The notes below the pieces were generated by a model. That model saw nothing but the letters and a program-made list of their open reading frames with translations, made no database searches and had not been told where the DNA came from. The position numbers were made by a program, and so were the translations under genes. From assembly GCA_003640385.1 (NCBI GenBank), contig RCAB01000456.1:1-48620 (forward strand): DNA of 48,620 bases, given 5' to 3'. This document shows, in pieces, positions 39,684 through 48,620 of this stretch; the stretch's first letter is position 1; every line of letters starts with the position of its first letter. Origin of the DNA: Setaria digitata. Its lineage: Eukaryota; Nematoda; Chromadorea; Rhabditida; Setariidae.

Positions 39684-40177
39684 GTACAAATACTATCATC
39701 AATTATTAATGGCAAAAAAATAATAATTAATAAAGGAAAAAATATTAACATAAAGTGCAATTCAGTTGCTAAATTGGAATTCAGGAAAATCGATCAATAT
39801 TGCTATTCTTTAACATTACATGCTTTTTTTTTTTTGAAGCTTACATAATAAAAAGATTACATTATAGTTTGCCACTAATAACTACAACAATAACAATAAT
39901 TTTCTTGTCTTTCTTAACATTTCATTAATTTTTTTTTTTTTTTTTATTTATTGAAACAAGATATAAATAATATTATTATTTTGAAAAAAGAAGAAAAAAA
40001 GGAAAACGTAAAGAATTTTATAGGCTACACGTGCACCAATGCTTCAACAGCAACAGCAACAACAGCAACAACATCATCACCATCATCATCAGCAACAACA
40101 ACAACAACAACGATTTACGAATGATTTTCAACTTAATAATGTTATTAAAAAGAATAATGGTATTAATCATAGTAGTG

Positions 40178-40213
<36 letters not shown>

Positions 40214-40234
40214 GTACTAATAGTACTATAAATG

Positions 40235-40266
<32 letters not shown>

Positions 40267-40403
40267 ACAAATGCTACTACTGCAACATATCTAACATCAA
40301 CAGTAACAACGCAAAATGATACTAATATTACTGTTACCTTGAACAGTATTTTCCCATGGATAACAACAACAACAACAGCAACAGCAGCAGCAGCATTAGC
40401 AAC

Positions 40404-40435
<32 letters not shown>

Positions 40436-41680
40436 CAACAACAACAACAGCAATACCAATACAACAAAGATTTGAATCAACATTTAATATTATTGAGCAA
40501 ATAAGCGATATCGATGATCCCATTCAAGATCTCAGTCAACAGCGAACAACAATTAGCAATAATGAACAACGGGTAAAATATTCAAAAATTTTGCTCATTT
40601 TCTCTTCTATTTTTTTTTTTTTTTTTCTTAAACATTTAACAATAACTTTTTGTTGCTATTTATTTTGCAGTAAATATTTCAGTTGCTTTTTTTTTTTTAA
40701 TTTTTACACAATAATTTTTTTTTTTTTGGTTCTTTTTATTCATTCCCAATATTTCTCGGAATTTAAAAAAAAAAAAATTTATATTTTTTTTTTTCAAATT
40801 TGTGATTGCAAAAACTGTTTTCATTTCTAAATTTTTTCATTTTTTATGCAAAATATTTGAAAGATAAAAAAATAATCAGCAAAATTCATTCTTGACATTA
40901 CTACAGTAGGAAATAAAAGGAAAAGAACAAATTTTTAACATTAGTAGCGTCAAATTACTGTAATAATAGAATTGGAATAAAAAATAAAAGTCCGTTTTTC
41001 TGTAAACACCTTCTTCATCAAACAGCAGTTTGTTATCTGATTATTATTATCATTTACTAATGACTGAACAAGAGAATGGTGAAAAACGAGTTCTGAATGG
41101 TTTCACTGAAAAAAAAAAAAAAAAGCAAAATATTTTCCTTTTAAAAAGATTTCTAAATTTACAGAATAAATTTTAATTTTTTCTTCTCAGAGTAAATTTG
41201 TTGCAATATATGTGCTTCTTTTTAGGATGTTTATTAAGACAAATTGAGTTTAATTTATATTATTTCTATGTAATATTTAATTCCATATCACATACATTTG
41301 TATACATGTTTTTTTTTTAATTATTTTTTTTTTTGTTTTTGTTTCATTTTTTTTTTTTGCTTCTTTTTTGTAGGAAATGATCGAAACAAATGTATCATCG
41401 GTAACACATACCAATGATGTTAAAGGAAGTGGATTTAAAGATGAAATATTAACAACAACAATTAACAATAATAATAATAATAATAATGATTATGATGAAA
41501 CAATAGCAATGGCTGCTGATGGTCAACCATATGGTGATGATAAAATTGACGATGATGATATGACATCATATTTGAAAGTCTGTTTAATTTTAGGCTATTT
41601 TTTTATTGGTTTATTTATGAAATTTATTTGCATATAGCTTGTTCATTTCTTCGTTTATTTTTTCTTCCATTTTTTGTTCT

Positions 41681-41711
<31 letters not shown>

Positions 41712-42728
41712 TAAAGAAAATCAAAAAAAAAAAATAAGAATTTTAAAAATAGCTGATTAAAAAATAAATTAACTAGTTTGAACAGGAGGAACATAGTATG
41801 AGCGAAACAAGTCCTACTCCAAGTGCATCATTTATTGGTGGAAATGGTAATGGTGGTAATTTCGGTAGCTCATCAAGGCGGAAAAATGCTGCACCACAAC
41901 GGCAACTGATTGATATGGATGATGCATGCAATCCTCAAATTGGTCTGTTAATAAATCAATTTTTCAAAATTTTCAAATTGTTTGAAATTTTAATTATTCT
42001 GCTTTTAATGGTTAAAATTTTAGAGCAAAATGAGGATACAGTAGGAGAAGAAGAAGACGAAGAAGAAGAACAAGAACAAGAAGAAGAGGAGGAGGAAGAT
42101 GATGAAGAAAAGATGCCAAATAATACAAATACGGAAAAATCGGCTGAAACAAAAGTAACAAATGAAGCGCCGAAAAATGTCTTAGCTGCAAGTTTAGCTG
42201 CTAATATTAATCCACAAGTATATAAATTATGTTTTATTTAACAAAAAAAAAGAATAACAATTTGAAAAGGGAAAACTTCACTTGATACTGTCTTAACTTT
42301 CCTTTTTTTTTTTTTTTTGATGAATTTTGCTTTTTTTTTTCAATGATTTCATTTCATTTTCAATTTAAATCTATGACATGAGTGTATATTTTGAGGTTTT
42401 TGTTTTATTTTTATTTTTTTCATTCCAAAAAAAGAATTTTTTCTAATTTATAGAATAGGATACAAGAAATGATTGATCTACAAAAACGAATATATTCAAA
42501 TTGGATTGAACAACACAAGAAATTATTGGGCGTAAATGATGAGGAACAAAAAAGAGCACAAATTCAACTTATTCAACAACAAATCCAACGTGATTACGCT
42601 AAATTAGCACAATCATTGAAACAGGAACTTATCAATGGATTAAATAGTAGCGTTGATAAGGTATGAGCGCTAAAGATAATAATTTGGTAATGTTTTAAAT
42701 CGATGATTTCCTTCTGTTGTTTCATGAA

Positions 42729-42764
<36 letters not shown>

Positions 42765-45700
42765 GAGAAAAGCATAAGAATAAATGTAAATATTGCCAAA
42801 GAGGCCAACTCTTATTAAACAAATAGTTGATAAATTTTGATATTATCATCAATTAATTATTATCAGTTTTTCGACTAAAATTCTATTCTTTCCTAATTTT
42901 ACGCTCAATATTTTCACGTACAGCAGCAATAACCATAATCATTTACAAATAAATCATTTTATCATTGCATAAAAATTTAGCAATGATATGATGATGCAAT
43001 TTTCAATCATGATCAAATTTCAGATTATTGCTGAATTTATAGCTGCGGAAGCATCAATTAGTGCGCAACGTACCACTGCGGCACTTATAGAACAGCAACG
43101 TGAACAAGCCGCTGCAGCTGTAGCTATTAATCGAAATCCTTTCCTTTTTCATCCCTTATATCATTCCTTCAATGGTCAATCCGGTCCTTTTCCGAATCCA
43201 TTTTTACAAAACAGCCTACCATTAGCGCCACCATCACATCATCCGCCCGGTATTTTTCCTGCCGCATCCGCACCACGCACTACATTCAATCCGTTCGTGC
43301 CGCATCTGAAAGCAGCATCACCAGCTACTGCAGCTTTTCGTAAAATGGATGATTTGAAGTAATAAGAGATTTTTTTTTTAAAAAAAAGAAAAAAAGACAG
43401 AAATCTTTAAAAAAAAAAAAACTAGATAATTAGTCTTTTAATTAATTTTGAATTATTTTTTTAATTAATCTTTTTTCTCTCTTTTTTTTTTCTTTTTAGT
43501 TCATTTGCACCACGAAAGAAACGATCCAAAGTGACCGATTCCTCACGGATAAGTAAAATTCAACCATCAGCTACGTCTAGTCGTGAAGTTTCTTCACTTC
43601 CCAATAGTGCTCGATCCTCACCACAGGTTTCAGTTATTTGGAAATTTGTTAATTTCAATGAATTATTTTTAAGTATTAAGTAGAATAGAAGTGTGCAAGT
43701 AACTTTTCTGTAAAATTATTGCATATTTGGCACTTTTTAAAAGTTTATTATTATTTATAAAATTTAACTGACAACAAAAAGAAAAAAAAAGAGGAAAATA
43801 TGAATTAAAATTAAAAGTAAGATGTTTGAAAATTTTGTTTAAGATGCATAATTTTTTTTTTTTTGCTAGTAATTACTCAAGTTATTATCACTATCTTTGT
43901 CGTTATCATTATTATACTTCCAGTTATCATCGTATTTTCCGCCAACCATGGTTGGCCATCCGTTATATGGTGGTGGTACATTTGGCGCTGATGATCGAGA
44001 TAGTCCGTTAAATTCAGATGACGCAAGCGATTGTGGTCCTTATGATGGAAGCATCGGTGGAAGGTTAACAACAATTAATTAATTAGTCCTTCATACTGAT
44101 ATAAAATTTCTTTATATTATACATTCCAAAATAAAATTTTCTTTAAATTGATTAAAATTTTGCTGAAAAAACGCGTTTTCAGTTCAACGTTAACACCAAT
44201 GCACTTGCGTAAAGCAAAATTGATGTTCTTTTATACGCGTTATCCGAATTCGGCATTATTAAAATCATATTTTCCGGATATTCGTTTCAACAAAAACAAT
44301 ACCGCACAGTTGGTTAAATGGTTCTCAAATTTCCGGTTCGCCGCTTTCTTACCATTTGCACATTAATTTTTAATTATGATAAAATGAGATTTTGACGGAA
44401 TTAACGATAAGTTGTTGCTTCTCTTGTTTTCTCTCTTATTGAAAACTTCGGCTTAAGAAAGTGAAAGTGATGAAATCAATCTCTTACTGGTAAACATTCA
44501 TTTATCTATTAATTATCATTCATTTATTTTCTTTCTTCATCTCATTTTGATCATCAACCTTTCTTTTTTATCTTTTAAATTCTTATTTCTTTCAAAAAAA
44601 AAAAATTATCTCGTTATTTTGAAAAATAAAAATTTCTTTTATTAATAGTATATGCAAATATAAATATATTTCTATATAATTTTCAATAAAATAATTAAAA
44701 GAAAAAAGAAATATACATATCATTTTAAATTATCAAATAAATGATAAATTAAATAATAGGATAGGATAATAATAAGAAATGATTAGTTCAAATAATCAGG
44801 TCAAATGACTGAAAAGAAAAATACGAGATCGATCGCCTGCTGTTTATACAAATCACAATCATCGTCAAGAATATGATCAGAACTCTCGAATTTTTTTTTC
44901 CTTGTTGATTTTTTTTTTTTTAAATAACATTCATCAATCTTTCATTCTCTTCTATATCCATTTAACATTTATATTTCGTCTTCATCTCATTTCTTTATTT
45001 GCAAAAAAAAAAAAAAAAAAATTTTTTTTTCCTTCCTCGATTAAAATATGATGATATTTGTATATCAGTGAATTGTACTATTAGCACATATTACATCTAA
45101 TATACAACACATATACATGAATACATATATTTTAACTATTTTTTTACTAAAAAAAAAAAAAAAAAAAAAAGAAGACTTATCTTTTTCTAGCATTATATAT
45201 AAATAAAATGATCAATGATTTGAAAAAGAAAAAAAAAAACAAAATTTTGAGAAATTATTAGTTTTTTTTTTTTCGGTCCTTTTTAAAAATCACTTTTCAT
45301 TTTTTTTTCTCTTTTTTTTTAAAGCTATTTCAAAAAAAAACGTTTTTGTTGACAATTAAATTTTTGATATTTAAATAAAATAGTTAGAAATTTTGAATTT
45401 AAAAAAATTTTAGTAACAACTCATTGATTGCATACATTTTTAGATTACTTGTTCAAATTTGTCCATTGCATTTGCATGTAGTGTATATTTTTATAGCACA
45501 TCAAAAAATATGAAAGAAAATAAATTATCATTAAGAAAAAAGAAAAAACATATTTAATTACAAGGAATGTAATAATTATTAATGTAGCTCATTTGAATAT
45601 CGTATCATTCGAATATCATATCATAACACTTGCTGAGAATTATATTTATACTTATTGAAGAATATTAGATAATTAAAATAAGACTGAAATATTACAAATA

Positions 45701-47500
45701 TTCATATTCGATCATTGACTGTACAAAATACACTTCTCTGAAAAGGTTAATCAAGGACAGGTGCACCGTAGGAACAGGTGCTTTTTGTAAGTTAAGAGGA
45801 AACGGTAGGAGAAAATATCAGAATTGTAAAGTGATCAGAATAGAAAGATAGATGATAAATGTAAGGTCATTCAAAACCGGTAGCCATTTATAAACAAATA
45901 ATTGCTGTGTTCAGTCTCTCTTTCATTGGATATTTGTTTAAATTGTCCTACTTGCCTGAAAAGTGTAATTTGATACTTCGATTATCATATAATTGATGAT
46001 TGATGATATTAATAATGATTCTGATGATGATGAGAATAATAATAGTGGTGATATTTTGTTAATGATGTTAACGATGTTCTAATTCTGTTGATAGTGATTG
46101 CTATAATTATGATAGTGTTCTGATAATGATGATCTTGATATCTCAGCTGGCAGCAATTCTGATACTGATGAATGATGAAGAAGAAAAGATAGATTACAAT
46201 ATGTTAATGATGTTAAAAAAAAAAAAAGGGAATAATGCAATTGTATCAGGTCATCAAAGGTCATCAAATCTGTCTCCTCTCAATCCTTTTTTTTTTTTTA
46301 ATCCTTACCTCTTTTGACGAGGAATTATTCTAGCTATTTTTAAAAATTGTTAGATTACTGTAATTTTCGCTTTTTTTTTTTTTTTTAAATCAAATTTCAG
46401 AAGCATTAGTGAAGATAAAGTAGAAAGATTTTGTTCATAATTTGGTCTCAAAATATTTTTCATAATTTGATTAAAAAAAAAATTTTCTTAAATTTTACCT
46501 TTCTTGTGTTTTTTTTTTCTCCTTCTCTCTTTCTCACCAGCTTCTTTCTCTTTCTCTTTCTCTCTTCCTTATTATTCACACAAAACCCTTTTTTAGTTTT
46601 TACATTTAAAAAAATTCATTTAAATTAAAATTCTTTTTTAAAAATTTCCATTTCCCCTAAAAATTTGAAAAAAAAAAAAACTTGTCTTTGTTTCTTATTC
46701 AAGATTTTAATTTATTTTATTGAATTGATTACTCAGCCAAATTTCGGCAACATTTTAACTTTTATTAATTTGCTTCCAATTAAATCACGCATTTAGTATT
46801 AATGTTCATTTAAATAATAGTAAATTTTGATCAAAATAATTCAAAAACAATTTTCAAGTAAAAAAAAAAAAAAAGATTATTATCATTATCACCACGATAT
46901 ACAATGATAATGAAATAATATCTTTGCTTTTTATTTCTCCTTTTTGCAGGGAATTTTTTTATAATCAAATGGATAAATATGCAAGGAATTATCTAGCCGA
47001 AGGGATAAAAAATAAGGATGATATCATCGTTACACCTGAATCGGAAATTTATAAAAATCTCAATCAACATTACAATCGTAACAATCACATTCAGGTAAAA
47101 TGTCATCATTATTCCAAAAATGATTATTGCTATAAAATGATGAAACTCGTAAAAAAGAAAAAAAAAAAAAACAACAATAAATTTGAATGAACAAATATAT
47201 GGAAAAAAAAAAAAAAAGATTTAAAGCAATTCCAACGTGCATATATGTTCATCAGCTTTTTTGAAAATAAAATTTTTAAAAAATAAAAAAATATTAATAT
47301 TACTATTCCTGAAATGATCATCACTAATATCATGAAAAATCACAAATATAAGATGCTATTCATTTTTTTTTTTTGTCAACTTTCTCGAATTTATCAGCTT
47401 TCCTGAATTGATACAGAGCAAATTTTGTGTCATAGAATCATTATAATCTTACTATTTTTTTTTTTTCGCCTTCAATAAATGAGTTTATTAATATGTTATC

Positions 47501-47535
<35 letters not shown>

Positions 47536-47949
47536 TATATCGATAATTTTTTTTTATTTATTTAGGTAATTTTACAAGCTTGAAACTTGAAAAAATTTTA
47601 AAATAAATGACAAAAAAAATTTTGGCAATATCATTATTAAACAATAAGACGAAAAATAACAAATAAGATAATAGAAATTTAAAATGTGAAACTCGTGGAT
47701 TAATTTTTAAATGTATATTTTCTGGGTTTTAAAATATCAATCCTGATGAAAATTTGTGATTTTTAGCCACCGGAACGATTATCATTGGTAATACAGGAAA
47801 CGTTACGTGAATTTTTTTCTGCTGTACAAAGCGGACGTGATGCGGAACCATCGTGGAAAAAGACCATTTATAAAGTAATTAATCGAATGGATGATCCAAT
47901 TCCAGAATATTTCAAAGATCCTAATTTTCTTGAACGTTTGGAGGGTTAA
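39279..47949 (+). CDS. pros-1: Prospero/Prox homeobox transcription factor, 12 coding exons
   Basis: Join: 39279-39683, 40024-40572, 41374-41577, 41786-41942, 42024-42217, 42454-42660, 43024-43358, 43500-43626, 43924-44063, 44183-44335, 46950-47094, 47767-47949. All introns are GT-AG and the parts sum to 2799 nt, giving 932 aa plus TAA with frame kept throughout. Residues about 774-932 form the Homeo-Prospero domain: divergent homeodomain with recognition helix WFSNFR (W819, F820, N822, R824 = canonical 48, 49, 51, 53), followed by the Prospero domain ending [12 protein letters not shown]. Upstream lie Q/H tracts, S/G/T/A runs, an acidic Glu stretch (~450-475), a Q/K-rich helical segment (504-590) and basic patches KLKRQRQR and PRKKRSK that could be NLSs. 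Family members are sequence-specific nuclear regulators of neural, glial and excretory differentiation. Human PROX1 is 737 aa and fly Prospero about 1,400 aa, so the length is plausible. The 5' end is the least certain part: no strong splice or trans-splice acceptor precedes the chosen ATG. Confidence 0.93.
40024..40572 (+). CDS. pros-1: pros-1 coding exon 2 (residues 136-318, low complexity)
   Basis: Acceptor ATTTTATAG|GCT, donor CAACGG|GTAAAA, 183 codons, phase 0 at both ends. It starts [10 protein letters not shown] and runs through Gln, His, Gly, Ser, Thr and Ala homopolymer tracts made from triplet repeats read in different frames (CAA as Gln, ACA as Thr, GCA as Ala, AGT as Ser, GGT as Gly). 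It ends in an ordinary, acidic segment containing [14 protein letters not shown]. The open frame continues past the donor for about 86 codons of phenylalanine-rich sequence that is clearly intron. Confidence 0.88.
41374..41577 (+). CDS. pros-1: pros-1 coding exon 3 (residues 319-386)
   Basis: Acceptor TTTTTTGTAG|GAA, donor TTGAAA|GTCTGT, 68 codons, phase 0 at both ends. It encodes an acidic Thr/Asn/Asp-rich linker including a run of eight Asn codons (AAT/AAC) and an Asp-rich tail ([12 protein letters not shown]). No known domain. The donor is a weak GTCTGT, the same six bases as the donor of the next exon. Confidence 0.82.
41786..41942 (+). CDS. pros-1: pros-1 coding exon 4 (residues 387-438 and first base of 439)
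   Basis: Acceptor TTTGAACAG|GAG, donor CAAATTG|GTCTGT. It encodes [16 protein letters not shown], a Gly/Asn stretch, the basic SSRRKN patch and an acidic [11 protein letters not shown] end. The downstream 81-nt intron (41943-42023) is stop-free and a multiple of three. The splice is inferred because unspliced translation inserts a hydrophobic Phe/Leu/Ile segment unlike anything else in the protein, while splicing gives a smooth NPQIEQNEDT join. Confidence 0.78.
41943..42023 (+). other. Short stop-free intron, in frame with both exons
   Basis: 81 nt, GTCTGT to ATTTTAG. The length is a multiple of three and no stop occurs in the reading frame, so retention would insert 27 mostly hydrophobic residues into the linker instead of truncating the protein. 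Confidence 0.7.
42024..42217 (+). CDS. pros-1: pros-1 coding exon 5 (residues 439-503, acidic tract)
   Basis: Acceptor AAAATTTTAG|AGC, donor CCACAA|GTATAT. Completes the split codon as GAG (Glu) and encodes an Asp/Glu/Gln-rich acidic stretch of about 25 residues, then a Lys/Thr/Asn linker ending [10 protein letters not shown]. Acidic tracts of this kind are common in transcription factors; whether it is an activation region is not known from sequence. Confidence 0.82.
42454..42660 (+). CDS. pros-1: pros-1 coding exon 6 (residues 504-572, helical Q/K segment)
   Basis: Acceptor AATTTATAG|AAT, donor GATAAG|GTATGA, 69 codons, phase 0. Encodes an unbroken amphipathic, probably coiled-coil segment running from [13 protein letters not shown] to [16 protein letters not shown]. 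The LKQEL...VD pattern leading into the next exon resembles the conserved helical region upstream of the homeodomain in Prox-type proteins, recalled from the family and not aligned here. Confidence 0.9.
42730..42762. repeat. 33-nt poly-A run in pros-1 intron 6
   Basis: Uninterrupted A33, 70 nt after the exon 6 donor. Likely length-variable in sequencing. Confidence 0.9.
43024..43358 (+). CDS. pros-1: pros-1 coding exon 7 (residues 573-683 plus split codon)
   Basis: Acceptor AAATTTCAG|ATT, donor GATTTGAA|GTAATA, 335 nt, leaving phase 2. Continues the helix ([10 protein letters not shown]), then an Ala/Gln helix, then a Pro/Phe/His-rich segment with repeated NPF motifs (RNPF, PNPF, FNPF). Read through, the frame would stop immediately (TTGAAGTAA), so splicing at this donor is required for the DNA-binding domain to be made. 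Confidence 0.9.
43500..43626 (+). CDS. pros-1: pros-1 coding exon 8 (residues 684-726, NLS-like)
   Basis: Acceptor TTCTTTTTAG|TTC, donor CCACAG|GTTTCA. Completes Asn684 and encodes [16 protein letters not shown], a basic patch typical of a nuclear localisation signal, followed by a Ser-rich linker ending ARSSPQ. Too short and too compositionally biased to identify alone; placed by frame and splice signals. Confidence 0.85.
43924..44063 (+). CDS. pros-1: pros-1 coding exon 9 (residues 727-772 plus split codon)
   Basis: Acceptor ATACTTCCAG|TTA, donor GGTGGAAG|GTTAAC. Encodes [18 protein letters not shown] and an acidic [20 protein letters not shown] linker that leads directly into the homeodomain. 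The junction with exon 10 rebuilds Ser773. Confidence 0.87.
44183..44335 (+). CDS. pros-1: pros-1 coding exon 10: homeodomain
   Basis: Acceptor GCGTTTTCAG|TTC, donor AATTTCCG|GTTCGC. Encodes the divergent Prospero homeodomain, beginning [20 protein letters not shown] (from residue 774) and ending with recognition helix LVKWFSNF; Arg824 is completed across the next intron. W819, F820, N822 and R824 match homeodomain positions 48, 49, 51 and 53 for DNA contact. This exon is the most diagnostic in the window. Confidence 0.96.
45758..45780 (+). promoter_or_regulatory. Paired CAGGTG E-boxes in pros-1 intron 10
   Basis: Two CAGGTG hexamers at 45758-45763 and 45775-45780, 17 bp apart, in a locally GC-richer patch. 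CAGGTG is recognised by bHLH and Snail/ZEB-class zinc-finger factors. Confidence 0.35.
46248..46263 (+). promoter_or_regulatory. Candidate nuclear-receptor DR4 site in pros-1 intron 10
   Basis: AGGTCA TCAA AGGTCA: two perfect half-sites in direct orientation with a four-base spacer. The second also reads as an AAAGGTCA extended half-site. DR4 elements are bound by RXR-type nuclear receptor heterodimers in animals; function here is inferred. Confidence 0.45.
46950..47094 (+). CDS. pros-1: pros-1 coding exon 11: start of Prospero domain
   Basis: Acceptor CTTTTTGCAG|GGA, donor ATTCAG|GTAAAA. The first base completes Arg824, then [18 protein letters not shown] and a segment ending HYNRNNHIQ. In solved Homeo-Prospero structures this part continues the recognition helix into the four-helix Prospero bundle, so the homeodomain and Prospero domain form one unit split here by a large intron. 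Confidence 0.95.
47767..47949 (+). CDS. pros-1: pros-1 terminal coding exon 12: end of Prospero domain
   Basis: Acceptor GTGATTTTTAG|CCA. Encodes [20 protein letters not shown] through [20 protein letters not shown] and FLERLEG, then TAA at 47947-47949. This is the strongly conserved C-terminus of Prospero/Prox proteins, and the protein ends right at the domain border as in other family members. Confidence 0.96.
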   Translation, partial: PPERLSLVIQETLREFFSAVQSGRDAEPSWKKTIYKVINRMDDPIPEYFKDPNFLERLEG

Positions 47950-48620
47950 GTAATATCGTTTCCCATGTTTTTTATTTTTTTATTATTTTTTTTTTTCTGC
48001 CTTGCTGTAATTTCGGAATATTTGATTCGAATTTAAAAAGGGTTCTTTTTTTTTTCGGATTATATTGTTGCAAATTCATGTATAAACTTGAAAAAGAAAG
48101 CTTAAATTTTTCAATTCTTCATTAAAATTCACTAAGTAAGTCATTTGATAGTTGAAAAAAGAAAAATAACACTTTTCCATTTAAAATGGATGCAAAAATT
48201 AAATACAACTTTCGTAATTGAACAAAAATAGTGAATATTAAGAATTATTTCATAAGATTGAAAAAAAAAGAAAAAGAAAAAAGTGGAAAGTAATAATGTT
48301 TCAAGTATGATCATAATTTAAACTCACTGATATTGAATTCATAATTTCAAAAAATCCATGTTAAGTGTTGTTAAAATTATCAATTCAAATTCTTGCACTT
48401 AACAAAACTTCAAAATTTACCCGATTTTTAAATTATTCAATTAAACCTTAAAATTTTACAAAAAGCATTAACTTATTTTGTATGATGTGACAAAAGCTAC
48501 TGATTTTTAAGAAGAAATTTTTTACACAATTTCATCTAAGTTAAATGTTCGTTCCATCTTCTTTTCCATCTCTTTTTCTTTTTTTTTTTTTTTTAAGAGG
48601 GCACCATTTTACGTGACATT
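47950..48620 (+). other. 3' flank / probable 3'UTR of pros-1
   Basis: No AATAAA is present after the stop. The variant ATTAAA at 48121-48126 is the best polyadenylation candidate. A T-rich run followed by AAG at the window end resembles an acceptor but cannot be assigned. Confidence 0.45.

Larger units (their letters stand above)
44336..46949 (+). other. pros-1 intron 10 (2.6 kb), interrupts the Homeo-Prospero domain
   Basis: By far the longest intron of the coding region (others 81-801 nt). It contains poly-A/T and GAT-type microsatellites, but also less repetitive stretches at about 44770-44900 and 45720-45960. These hold two CAGGTG E-boxes, four AGGTCA half-sites (44798, 45864, 46248, 46258) and an AATAAA at 44685. 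Candidate intronic regulatory region. Confidence 0.8.

Noticed and set aside
48590..48620. T-run then AAG|AGGGCACC at the window end as an acceptor of another exon
   Set aside because: pros-1 already ends at a conserved stop at 47949 and too little sequence follows to judge.

Overview
The window is very AT-rich animal DNA (well over 70% A+T by eye), full of homopolymer A/T runs, dinucleotide and trinucleotide microsatellites and short minisatellites. It carries one gene I can support: a plus-strand, 12-coding-exon Prospero/Prox homeobox transcription factor (pros-1 type) at 39279-47949. The Prospero domain sequence, the short introns ending in TTTTCAG/TTTTTAG-like acceptors and the AT bias suggest a nematode. 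A spirurid or filarial worm is my best guess, but this is inference and not proof.

Layout. 1-39278: about 39 kb with no convincing protein-coding gene. It holds microsatellites, several tandem-repeat arrays (53-bp units near 0.65 kb, about 35-bp units near 12.7 kb, 41-bp units near 21.2 kb) and a striking GC-rich, G-skewed higher-order repeat at 13.6-14.3 kb, built from five 21-bp subunits per 105-bp unit. Long open frames in this stretch are nearly all products of triplet repeats or poly-T/poly-A. The stretch also has a few candidate regulatory motifs (nuclear-receptor direct repeats, E-boxes, tandem GATA sites) and one possible upstream first exon (30293-30325). Four single-N positions (21865, 25410, 26696, 38404) each sit between near-identical copies of flanking sequence, so they are probable assembly joins with false duplication.

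39279-47949: pros-1. The exons join in perfect frame to 933 codons (932 aa plus stop). The N-terminal two thirds is low-complexity (Q, H, N, S, G, T, A and E tracts) with basic NLS-like patches and a helical Q/K-rich segment. The C-terminal ~160 aa is the Homeo-Prospero DNA-binding domain. A 2.6-kb intron, by far the largest in the gene, interrupts this domain just after the homeodomain recognition helix and carries E-boxes and a nuclear-receptor-type DR4. 47950-48620: 3' flank, no further gene seen.

I did not find a mobile element with coding capacity, a tRNA or rRNA gene, a CRISPR array or an undescribed multi-gene system. The most interesting items are the regulatory architecture of the Prospero locus, the stop-free 81-nt intron, and the nested 21/105-bp repeat.
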